DNA of 11,325 nt from JBGPFS01 sp041483455 (GTDB taxonomy: Bacteria > Chloroflexota > Limnocylindria > Limnocylindrales > CSP1-4): positions 1 to 11,325 of the forward strand of contig JBGPFS010000064.1 in NCBI GenBank assembly GCA_041483455.1, given 5' to 3'. Positions 6,177 through 11,325 of the stretch are shown in pieces. Both the position numbers and the translations under genes were made by a program. Numbering within the stretch: position 1 is the stretch's first letter; the number at the start of each line of letters is the position of its first letter. A model generated the notes under the pieces. It was given only the letters and a program-made list of their open reading frames with translations. It was not told the DNA's origin and did not search any database.

Positions 6177-7105
6177 GCCGATCCCCCGTCGGGCGGCGGC
6201 CCGGACGGCTCGACCGCCTGGCCGTCGGGCGGCTGGTTTGACTGCCGGTCGGGCGGCACGACCGCCTGGCCGTCGGGCGGCGCGACCGGCTCGTGGGGGA
6301 CACCCTGGGCGCCGTACCGCTCCGCGGAGGCGGGCGTGCCGAGCGGGGCCGTCTCGTGCGCGGCGGTCCGCGGGATCGCCAGGCCGGCCAGGGGTCCGAG
6401 CAGTCCCCCTGCGACGATGCCGACCGCCGGCGAGAGGGCGAGGCTGGCGACCACGCCGATCCCGCCTCCGACCGCCGCGGCGATGAGCTCTCGCCGGCCC
6501 GTCACCAGCCCGACCGTGAGGCCGGCCATCGCCGCCGGGAAGACCACGTCGAGCCCGTACCGGGACGGGTCGGCGATCTGTCCCCCGAGGGCCACCCCGG
6601 CGAAGGTCGCCAGGTTCCACGGGACGAACGTCGAGGCGATCGCGGCGATCCAGTAGCCGCGCTCGTCGGCCCGGCCGACCCGGCGGAAATGAGCGATCGA
6701 GAGCGCGAACGCCTCGTCGGTCAGGAGGTGGGCCATGAGGGCGCGCCGTCGGAGCGGTCGCTCCCGGAGCCACGGCGCCAGGGAGGCCGAGTACAGGAGG
6801 TGCCGCGCATTGAGGAGCGCGGTGAGCAGGATCACGCCGGGCCAGGCGAGCCCGCCGGCGACGTAGCCGATCGCCGCGAACTGGGCGGCCCCGGCGAAGA
6901 CGAGCAGGCTCATCGCCATCGCCTCGACCGGGCTGAAGCCGGCTGCCCGGGCGGCGAGCCCGTAGACGAAGCCGAACCCCGTCACGGAGACGGCGATCCC
7001 GGCCGACTCCTGCCAGAGACGGCGGCGGGCGCGAGCGAGGTCGACGATCGGGGCGCGAGAGGTCGACGCGATCGGGCCGCGAGCTCGACCGGGACGCGGG
7101 TTCAG
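6173..7105 (-). CDS. azlC: AzlC-family branched-chain amino acid exporter subunit with repeat-bearing tail
   Basis: This is the large membrane subunit of an AzlCD exporter. The core is typical: ESAGIAVSVTGFGFVYGLAA in pieces, then AGFSPVEAMAMSLLVFAGAAQF, LLNARHLLYSASLAPWL and HLLTDEAFAL, followed by several more hydrophobic helices. The start is uncertain. No ATG or GTG lies between the end of the upstream small gene and the first membrane helix. The CTG at 7105-7103 overlaps that gene's TGA stop (CTGA) and gives 310 residues. An ATG at 7225 (350 residues) or a GTG at 7213 would overlap the small gene by more than 100 bp and add an Arg-rich segment that looks like an out-of-frame shadow. The last ~65 residues are an unusual Pro/Gly/Gln-rich tail with octapeptide repeats before the GTGA overlap with azlD. 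Confidence 0.87.
   Translation of the reverse strand: MNPRPGRARGPIASTSRAPIVDLARARRRLWQESAGIAVSVTGFGFVYGLAARAAGFSPVEAMAMSLLVFAGAAQFAAIGYVAGGLAWPGVILLTALLNARHLLYSASLAPWLRERPLRRRALMAHLLTDEAFALSIAHFRRVGRADERGYWIAAIASTFVPWNLATFAGVALGGQIADPSRYGLDVVFPAAMAGLTVGLVTGRRELIAAAVGGGIGVVASLALSPAVGIVAGGLLGPLAGLAIPRTAAHETAPLGTPASAERYGAQGVPHEPVAPPDGQAVVPPDRQSNQPPDGQAVEPSGPPPDGGSA
6212..6283 (-). repeat. Three tandem 24-bp coding units in the azlC 3' end
   Basis: A 22-bp string (5' GACCGCCTGGCCGTCGGGC 3' plus GGC on the + strand) occurs identically at 6212-6233 and 6260-6281, exactly 48 bp apart. A diverged copy lies midway. Read in azlC, this gives three consecutive octapeptides of pattern x-P-P-D-(G/R)-Q-(A/S)-x, followed by a further P-P-D-G near the C-terminus. 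It looks like a small in-frame tandem expansion. Confidence 0.7.
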
Positions 7106-7374
7106 CGGAGGAAGGTCTTCGCGCAGGTGCCGTCGCAGACGACGTACACGGCATGCTTCTCGAGCGCGTAGCCGGCCGCGTGGAGGAGACCCGCGCAGCC
7201 CCTGGTCGGGCACTTCCAGACCCACCAGCGCGGGTTCGCGTCGAGCGACGTCGCTTCGGCCGCGAGTGTCGCCCCGAGCGCCTCCCGGGCGGCCAGGAGC
7301 GCCCCGACCTTGGCCGCACGTTCGCCCTCGGTCTCGCTCGTGTACGGGTAGTTCTGGCCGACGTTCGAGGTCAC
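7102..7374 (-). CDS. Small four-cysteine (zinc-ribbon-like) protein of unknown function
   Basis: A 90-residue protein that I do not recognise. The N-terminal half is hydrophilic then helical (ERAAKVGALLAAREALGATLAAEATSL, residues 18-44 in pieces). The C-terminal half contains aromatic RWWVWK, then C55-PTRG-C60, H65, H74, and C80-DGT-C84, ending TFLR. CX4C-X19-CX3C is compatible with a zinc ribbon or knuckle; metal binding is inferred. The GTG start at 7374 is well supported by GGAGGA a few bases upstream, the best Shine-Dalgarno sequence on this strand, and by a TATACT promoter box about 85 bp upstream. The stop overlaps the candidate CTG start of azlC, so it leads the azlCD operon. It could be a sensor or accessory factor for the exporter, or an unrelated passenger. 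The start and the Cys pattern support a real gene; the function is unknown. Confidence 0.72.
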   Translation of the reverse strand: MTSNVGQNYPYTSETEGERAAKVGALLAAREALGATLAAEATSLDANPRWWVWKCPTRGCAGLLHAAGYALEKHAVYVVCDGTCAKTFLR

Positions 7375-7396
7375 GGACTCCTCCGGCGGGAGATCA

Positions 7397-7414
7397 GTCG
7401 CCGGGCCCGGCGAC
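7397..7414. promoter_or_regulatory. Perfect 18-bp palindrome in the leader of the small-protein/azlCD operon
   Basis: GTCGCCGGGCCCGGCGAC is a perfect palindrome between the predicted promoter (7459-7464) and the Shine-Dalgarno sequence. It could be a dimeric-regulator operator or, in RNA, a tight hairpin close to the ribosome binding site. Confidence 0.4.
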
Positions 7415-7417
7415 AGC

Positions 7418-7451
7418 GCCGGTGGCGGTCGTGAGCGCGGCGGCCACCGGC
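7418..7451 (-). promoter_or_regulatory. 9-bp stem-loop in the 5' leader of the small-protein gene
   Basis: GCCGGTGGC (7418-7426) and GCCACCGGC (7443-7451) are exact inverted repeats with a 16-nt loop. They sit directly downstream of the predicted transcription start at about 7452. The element could be part of an attenuator or RNA switch, a 5' stabilising hairpin, or the terminator of the upstream GGT-like gene; no U-tract follows. Confidence 0.35.
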
Positions 7452-7458
7452 ATCGGCG

Positions 7459-7464
7459 AGTATA
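7459..7464 (-). promoter_or_regulatory. -10 box TATACT of the small-protein/azlCD operon
   Basis: TATACT on the minus strand is the closest match to a bacterial -10 consensus in the window and stands out in this GC-rich DNA. GCGACC lies 17 nt upstream as a poor -35. The transcript would carry a leader of roughly 75-80 nt before the GTG at 7374. Confidence 0.5.
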
Positions 7465-7489
7465 GGCGGGGGACGCCAGCCGGTCGCGC

Positions 7490-9148
7490 CTACCAGGTGG
7501 CCGGCAGGCCCTGGCTTCGCGGATCGGTGGCGGCGGCGAGGGTGCCGCCGGCCGCCGGGCCGTTCTCGACCAGCTCGATCGCGTGCGCATGCCCGAGCCA
7601 GCCGTCGAACGGCTCGGTGGGCGTGAGCGGGTGGCCCATCGACGCGAGTCCCTCGAGGAGGCCGGGCCGGAATCGCGGTTCGGCCCGGACGGCATCGGGC
7701 GGCAGGAAGTGCTCCTCGGGCTCGACGAACCAGCGCGGCGCGCCGACCGCGGTCGCGACATCGACCCCGCCGTCGACGAGCGCCGAGACGACCTGGGCGT
7801 GGATCTGCGGCTGCGCATCGCCGCCCATCGAGCCGGTCACGATCCAGGGCCGCCCGGCCCGGAAGAGCATCCCGGGCATGAGCGTGTGGAGGGTCCGCTT
7901 GCGCGGCGCCAGGACGTTCGGGTGGTCCGGCTCGAGGCTGAAGAACGAGCCCCGGTTCTGGAAGGCGATCCCGGTCGCCGGGTCGACGATCCCCGAGCCG
8001 AAGCCCATGTAGTTGCTCTCGATGAGGCTGACCGCGTTGCCCTCGCCGTCGACGACGCCGAGCCAGACCGTGCCGCCGCCCTTCGGGACCCGGGCGGCCG
8101 GTGGCCGGGTCGCGCGCGCCGGGTCGATCCGGGCGGCGAGCTCCGCGGCGTGGGCGGGGGAGAGGAGGCGCTCGAGCGGCGCCGGGTGCACCTCGGGGTC
8201 GGTGCAGTAGGCGTCCCGGTCGGCCATCGCCAGCTTCGACGCCTCGATCCCGAGATGCGTCCAGCGCAGGTCGGCGCCCATCCCTTCGGCCCACAGGGTC
8301 GGGGCCGGGGGTTCGAACCGCTCGAGGACCTTGAGCAGCTCGAGGGCCACGAAGCCGGAGCTGTTCGGCGGGTGCGAGGTGACCCGGACGCCCCGATAGT
8401 CGACGGCGATCGGCTCCGTCCAGGTCGAGGCGTGGGCGCGCAGGTCGGCGAGCGTGATCGCCGAGCCGGCCCGAGCGAGGGCTGTCGCCGTCCGCTCGGC
8501 GGTCCGGCCCTCGTACGGCTCGGCCCAGCCGTCGTCCGCGATCCGTTCCAGCGTCGCCGCCAAAGCCGGGAGGCGGACCCGCTCGCCGGTCCGCCAGGGA
8601 CGGCCTTCGGGGCGATAGACGGACGCCCAGCCTGCGGCCCCGGCGCCGAGCGCAGCGGGGAAGGCGGCCGCGCCGCCCTCGACCGCGGCGACGAAAGCCT
8701 CGTCGGCCGGGAAGCCATCCCGGGCCAGCTCGATCGCGGGGGCGAGGATCGCGCCGCGGGAGAGACGGCCGAACCGGTCGTGGGCGTCGCCCCAGGAACG
8801 GACGGCGCCGGGCACCGCGATCGAGAGGCCGCCCCGCAGCGGGAGGCGAGTCAGGCCCCGCGCGCGGAGGGCCGCGGCATCTGCGCCAGCGGCGGATCGG
8901 CCGGAGCCGTTCAGCGCCAGCTGGCGCGAGGCGGCCTCGTCCCAGATCAGCCAGAAGGCGTCGCCGCCGAGCCCGCAGGCCTCGCCGTCGACGACCGCGA
9001 GGACGGCGTTCGTCGCGATCGCCGCGTCGACGGCATGCCCGCCGGCCCGCAGGATCGCGAGTCCGGAGGCGCTCGCGAGGTGGTGCGGCGCGACGACGGC
9101 GCCGCGGGCGCCGCGGGCGAGCGGGATCGGGACGAGCGGGCGGGTCAT
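7490..9148 (-). CDS. Gamma-glutamyltransferase-superfamily Ntn hydrolase (HpxW/YwrD-like)
   Basis: A 552-residue precursor of the GGT superfamily. These proteins cut themselves before a conserved threonine to give large and small subunits, and the new N-terminal Thr is the nucleophile. Here it is predicted as Thr360 in GGGT-VWLGVVDGEGNAVSL, giving a large subunit of about 359 residues and a small one of about 193. Typical large-subunit motifs are present: HHLASASGLAILRAGGHAVDAA (22-43 in pieces), GLGGDAFWLIW (59-69), PGAVRSW (113-119) and HPPNSSG (259-265). Small-subunit blocks FGSGIVDP, QNRGSFFSLEPDHPNVL and HTLMPG, then GSMGGDAQPQ, resemble the HpxW (oxamate amidohydrolase)/YwrD branch rather than E. 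coli GGT. The substrate may therefore be a different amide. No signal peptide is visible, so it is probably cytoplasmic. The ATG at 9148 is chosen; a further start at 9214 would run through the divergent promoter region. Confidence 0.88.
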   Translation of the reverse strand: MTRPLVPIPLARGARGAVVAPHHLASASGLAILRAGGHAVDAAIATNAVLAVVDGEACGLGGDAFWLIWDEAASRQLALNGSGRSAAGADAAALRARGLTRLPLRGGLSIAVPGAVRSWGDAHDRFGRLSRGAILAPAIELARDGFPADEAFVAAVEGGAAAFPAALGAGAAGWASVYRPEGRPWRTGERVRLPALAATLERIADDGWAEPYEGRTAERTATALARAGSAITLADLRAHASTWTEPIAVDYRGVRVTSHPPNSSGFVALELLKVLERFEPPAPTLWAEGMGADLRWTHLGIEASKLAMADRDAYCTDPEVHPAPLERLLSPAHAAELAARIDPARATRPPAARVPKGGGTVWLGVVDGEGNAVSLIESNYMGFGSGIVDPATGIAFQNRGSFFSLEPDHPNVLAPRKRTLHTLMPGMLFRAGRPWIVTGSMGGDAQPQIHAQVVSALVDGGVDVATAVGAPRWFVEPEEHFLPPDAVRAEPRFRPGLLEGLASMGHPLTPTEPFDGWLGHAHAIELVENGPAAGGTLAAATDPRSQGLPATW

Positions 9149-9155
9149 GGGCCGG

Positions 9156-9161
9156 AGTCTA
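9156..9161 (-). promoter_or_regulatory. Putative -10 box TAGACT of the GGT-like gene
   Basis: TAGACT on the minus strand ends 7 nt before the ATG at 9148, again fitting a leaderless transcript. There is no Shine-Dalgarno sequence in between and no good -35. Confidence 0.4.
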
Positions 9162-9169
9162 GCGGGCGA

Positions 9170-9177
9170 GCACGTGC
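9170..9177. promoter_or_regulatory. GCACGTGC palindrome between divergent promoters
   Basis: A perfect 8-bp palindrome lies between the two predicted -10 boxes of the divergent GGT-like and MFS genes. It is short and may be chance; a shared operator is the possible meaning. Confidence 0.2.
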
Positions 9178-9195
9178 GCCGAGGACGCCCGCCGC

Positions 9196-9225
9196 GGGAC
9201 ACCGGCCCGCTCACTCCGATACCCT
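9196..9225 (+). promoter_or_regulatory. Putative promoter GGGACA-18-TACCCT of the second MFS gene
   Basis: GGGACA (9196-9201) matches the last four bases of the TTGACA consensus. It is followed by an 18-nt spacer and TACCCT (9220-9225), which ends 6 nt before the ATG at 9232. Together with GCCGGG immediately before the ATG and no clear Shine-Dalgarno sequence, this suggests a leaderless mRNA. Confidence 0.45.
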
Positions 9226-9231
9226 GCCGGG

Positions 9232-10566
9232 ATGGACCGTCCCCTGCTCGCCGTCATCCTCGGGACGTTCACGCTCCGGTTCAGCACCGGCCTGACGGGC
9301 GGACTGCTCGTCTACTACCTGGCCAAGCTGCCCCATCACGGCGGCCCCCAGGTCTCCGCCACCGAGCTCGGCATCCTGACCGCGGCCTTCTACCTCGCCG
9401 AGCTGACCCTGGCACCGCTGCTGGGGATGCTCTCCGACCGGGTCGGCCACCGCCGGCTCATGCAGGTCGGGCCCGCCTTCGGCGCGGTCGCGGTGATCGT
9501 GACGGGACTCACGACGAACCTGGTCGTCCTCGGCGGCACCCGCCTCCTCGAGGGCGCCAGCACGGCGGCCTCCGTTCCATCCATCCTCGGGTTCATCGCC
9601 GCGATCAGCGCGGGCAACGAGCTCCGCCGCGGCCGGGCCGCCGCCCGCTTCGAGGGCGCCACCCTGGCCGGGCTCGGCGTCGGGCTCGTGGCGAGCGGCC
9701 CGCTCTTCGAGGTCCTCGGGCGGAGCGGGTTCTTTCTCAACGCCGGCATCTACGCCGTGTCGTTCCTGATCTACCGCTATGGCGTCCCGGACATCGAGGG
9801 CCGGAACGCCCCCCGGGCGGCCCACCCCGGGCTGCGGCGGTATGGCCGGATCCTGCGTGCCTCCCACGTGTGGCTCCTCGCCCCGACCTGGATCGCGATC
9901 AACGCGGTGCTCGGGCTGTGGACCAGCCAGACGCTCTTCCAGCTGGTCAAGGAGCCGCTGCCCCGGTTCATCGAGCAGCGCCTGATGGGCGGCTTCGCTC
10001 CTGTCCATGTCAGCCTCGGGCTCGGCGTCGGCCTCCTCGTCTTCTTCGCGGGCCTCGGGTTCTGGGGCGAGCGCTTCAAGCGCTATCGCCGGACGTCGAT
10101 CATCTTCGTGGGGATCCTCGGCGGGGCGATCGTGGCGGCCGCCGGCTTCCTGGTGAACCACAGCGCGGGCTGGCCCTGGCCCGTCGTCGGCGCCGCCGGC
10201 CTGGCGGTCGCCGCCGGCCTGTTCATCCTCGCCGGCGCCACGCCGGCCGCACTCGGCCTGCTGGCCGACGTCACCGAATCGTTCCCGGCGGACCGGGGGG
10301 CGATCATGGGCCTCTACTCGGTCTTCCTGGCCGTCGGCCAGATCGGCGGGAGCCTGATCGGCGGGGTGGCGGCCGATCGACAGGGGATCGACGGACTCCT
10401 CGTGGCCACGGTCGTCCTGCTCGCGATCGCCCTCCTGCCGTTGCGCCGACTCCGGCACGATGAGGACCACATCGGGGTCCTCATCGACGACGGGTCCGAG
10501 GACGACGGTCAGGCGACGAGCGGCCAGCCTACCGCCCCGGCGCCCGAACGGGGTCCCGCCGGCTGA
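9232..10566 (+). CDS. Major facilitator superfamily transporter (probable drug/metabolite efflux type)
   Basis: A 444-residue MFS permease with about 12 hydrophobic segments. MFS motif A is clear in the loop after the second helix: GMLSDRVGHRRLM (65-77). The helix after the ARLLEG-like segment (here TRLLEGASTAASVPSILGFIA in pieces) resembles the TM4 pattern of drug:H+ antiporter-type MFS proteins. A basic central loop (IEGRNAPRAAHPGLRRYGRILRAS in pieces) separates the halves, and the second half includes SFPADRGAIMGLYSVFLAVGQ. The last ~45 residues are a soluble, acidic then Pro/Gln/Ala-rich tail, probably disordered. The substrate cannot be inferred. The ATG at 9232 is the only start preceding the first membrane helix. 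The gene is divergent from the GGT-like hydrolase across 83 bp, so the two could share control, for instance export of a product or analogue. Confidence 0.88.
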   Translation: MDRPLLAVILGTFTLRFSTGLTGGLLVYYLAKLPHHGGPQVSATELGILTAAFYLAELTLAPLLGMLSDRVGHRRLMQVGPAFGAVAVIVTGLTTNLVVLGGTRLLEGASTAASVPSILGFIAAISAGNELRRGRAAARFEGATLAGLGVGLVASGPLFEVLGRSGFFLNAGIYAVSFLIYRYGVPDIEGRNAPRAAHPGLRRYGRILRASHVWLLAPTWIAINAVLGLWTSQTLFQLVKEPLPRFIEQRLMGGFAPVHVSLGLGVGLLVFFAGLGFWGERFKRYRRTSIIFVGILGGAIVAAAGFLVNHSAGWPWPVVGAAGLAVAAGLFILAGATPAALGLLADVTESFPADRGAIMGLYSVFLAVGQIGGSLIGGVAADRQGIDGLLVATVVLLAIALLPLRRLRHDEDHIGVLIDDGSEDDGQATSGQPTAPAPERGPAG

Positions 10567-10576
10567 CCCCGCGCCG

Positions 10577-10582
10577 TATCAT
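10577..10582 (+). promoter_or_regulatory. Putative -10 box TATCAT upstream of the DegV-family gene
   Basis: TATCAT lies just after the upstream MFS stop and would give a leader of about 68 nt before the ATG at 10657. No convincing -35 is present. Confidence 0.4.
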
Positions 10583-10584
10583 CG

Positions 10585-10609
10585 GCCGCAACCCGGAGCC
10601 GCAACCCGG
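10585..10609. repeat. 12-bp direct repeat in the DegV leader
   Basis: GCCGCAACCCGG occurs at 10585-10596 and again at 10598-10609, a period of 13 bp. It sits immediately downstream of the predicted -10 box, so it is positioned as a possible regulator site or leader element. Confidence 0.5.
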
Positions 10610-10656
10610 GACCGTCGCCCGGTCGGCCCGGCCGGGGACCCCGAAGGGAGCTCGCG

Positions 10657-11325
10657 ATGAGCCGCGTCGCCATCGTCACCGACTCGGCATCCGACCTGTC
10701 GCCCGCCACCGCCGCCGCCCTCGGCGTGCGGGTCGTGCCCCTGATGGTCACGTTCGGGACCGAGACGTTCCGAGCCGGTGTCGACCTCTCGACCGAGGCG
10801 TTCTGGGCCCGGATGACCGCGCCCGACGCGCCGTTCCCCAAGACCGCCGCGTCGAGTCCGATCGCTTTCCAGGAGGCCTTTCAGGCCGCCTTCGCCGAGG
10901 GTTCTGAGTCGGTCGTCTGCGTCGACGTCGGGGCGACCCTGTCGGGCACGTTCAAGAGCGCGACGCTCGCCCGGGAGATGTTCCCGGACCGGGAGATCCA
11001 GCTCGTCGATTCGCGGTCCGCCTCGATGGGCGTGGGCCTTCTGGTCGAGCTCGCGGTCGAGATGGCGGCGGCCGGCGAGTCCGGCGCGGCGATCGCGGCA
11101 GCGCTCGAGGCCCGGCTCGACGACGTGTTCGCGATCGTCTGCCTCGACACCCTCGAGTACCTCAAGAAGGGCGGCCGGGTCAGCGGGACCCAGGCGGCGA
11201 TCGGGACCCTGCTCTCGGTCAAGCCGATCATCCGGATCGACCACGGGGTGGTCGAGACGGTCGACCGGGTCCGGACCCGCTCGAAGGCGCGCGAACGCGC
11301 GATCGAGCTGCTGACCGGCGCGCCG
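10657..11325 (+). CDS. DegV-family lipid/fatty-acid-binding protein (3' end outside window)
   Basis: The first 223 codons of a DegV-family (DUF194, FakB-like) protein; the frame is open to the window edge, and about 60 residues are expected to be missing from a typical ~280. Members bind a single fatty acid, and the FakB proteins present it to the kinase FakA for phosphorylation. Visible family motifs are VAIVTDSASDL (4-14), PKTAASSP (62-69), LSGTFKSA (94-101), VDSRSASMGVG (116-126), YLKKGGRVSG (165-174) and LLSVKPI (183-189). The start at 10657 has the best Shine-Dalgarno sequence on this strand, AAGGGAG (10644-10650), 6 nt upstream. A FakA-like kinase gene downstream would support a fatty acid kinase pair, but that region lies outside the window. 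Confidence 0.92.
   Translation, partial: MSRVAIVTDSASDLSPATAAALGVRVVPLMVTFGTETFRAGVDLSTEAFWARMTAPDAPFPKTAASSPIAFQEAFQAAFAEGSESVVCVDVGATLSGTFKSATLAREMFPDREIQLVDSRSASMGVGLLVELAVEMAAAGESGAAIAAALEARLDDVFAIVCLDTLEYLKKGGRVSGTQAAIGTLLSVKPIIRIDHGVVETVDRVRTRSKARERAIELLTGAP

Noticed and set aside
8309..8324. GGTTCGAACC, resembling a tRNA T-arm
   Set aside because: It lies inside the GGT-like coding sequence (encoding RFEPP). I find no acceptor stem, D-arm or anticodon arm at the right distances.
9149..9214. Upstream ATG at 9214 extending the GGT-like protein by 22 residues
   Set aside because: The extension is Arg/Pro-rich, unlike a signal peptide, and would run through the predicted promoters in the divergent region.
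7583..9295. A 570-codon + strand open frame opposite the GGT-like gene
   Set aside because: It shows no recognisable motif and has shadow-like composition, whereas the minus-strand gene has a full set of family motifs.
1..11325. Mobile element, CRISPR array, toxin-antitoxin or defence module
   Set aside because: I see no transposase or integrase motifs, no regularly spaced repeats, no terminal inverted repeats and no composition shift. The only tandem repeat is the coding one in azlC.

Overview
The window is a densely packed, very GC-rich bacterial segment (about 70% by eye, with G or C at most third codon positions). It holds eleven protein genes and no RNA gene, IS element or CRISPR array that I can see. 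The largest gene-free gap is about 115 bp. The composition, the Lhr-type helicase, the mostly weak Shine-Dalgarno sites and the TAnnnT boxes just upstream of ATG codons suit a high-GC Chloroflexota (for example a Limnocylindria-like lineage) or an actinobacterium. That placement is an inference from style, not from a marker gene.

Layout. Left edge, + strand: the C-terminal end of an Lhr-family helicase (1-855), a class II glutamine amidotransferase-like protein (867-1574) and an SLC45/GPH-like MFS transporter (1689-3011). The transporter converges on a minus-strand GT87-like membrane glycosyltransferase (3008-3976), and the two genes share a CTAG as their stop codons. A 114-bp divergent region rich in palindromes follows. 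Then come a carboxypeptidase G2-like M20 peptidase (4091-5350) and, through a TGATG junction, a RidA-like protein (5350-5808).

On the minus strand, read right to left, are a GGT-superfamily Ntn hydrolase (7490-9148), a 90-residue four-cysteine protein (7102-7374), AzlC (6173-7105) and AzlD (5844-6176). The last three look like one translationally coupled operon with a structured leader. Divergent from the GGT-like gene, on the + strand, are a second MFS transporter (9232-10566) and a DegV-family protein cut by the right edge (10657-11325).

Function. Several genes concern small nitrogen compounds: an M20 amidohydrolase for N-acyl or peptide substrates, a Rid-family protein, a GGT-like amidohydrolase, AzlCD branched-chain amino acid export and a class II amidotransferase fold. 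This looks like a neighbourhood of scavenging and housekeeping genes rather than a defence or mobile island. The least explained unit is the four-cysteine small protein coupled to azlCD behind a leader containing two inverted repeats.

Expression. Four genes have a TAnnnT hexamer ending 6-8 nt before the ATG and no convincing Shine-Dalgarno sequence, suggesting leaderless mRNAs. Three others (MFS 1, the small protein and DegV) have a Shine-Dalgarno sequence and a TAnnnT box 53-85 nt upstream.
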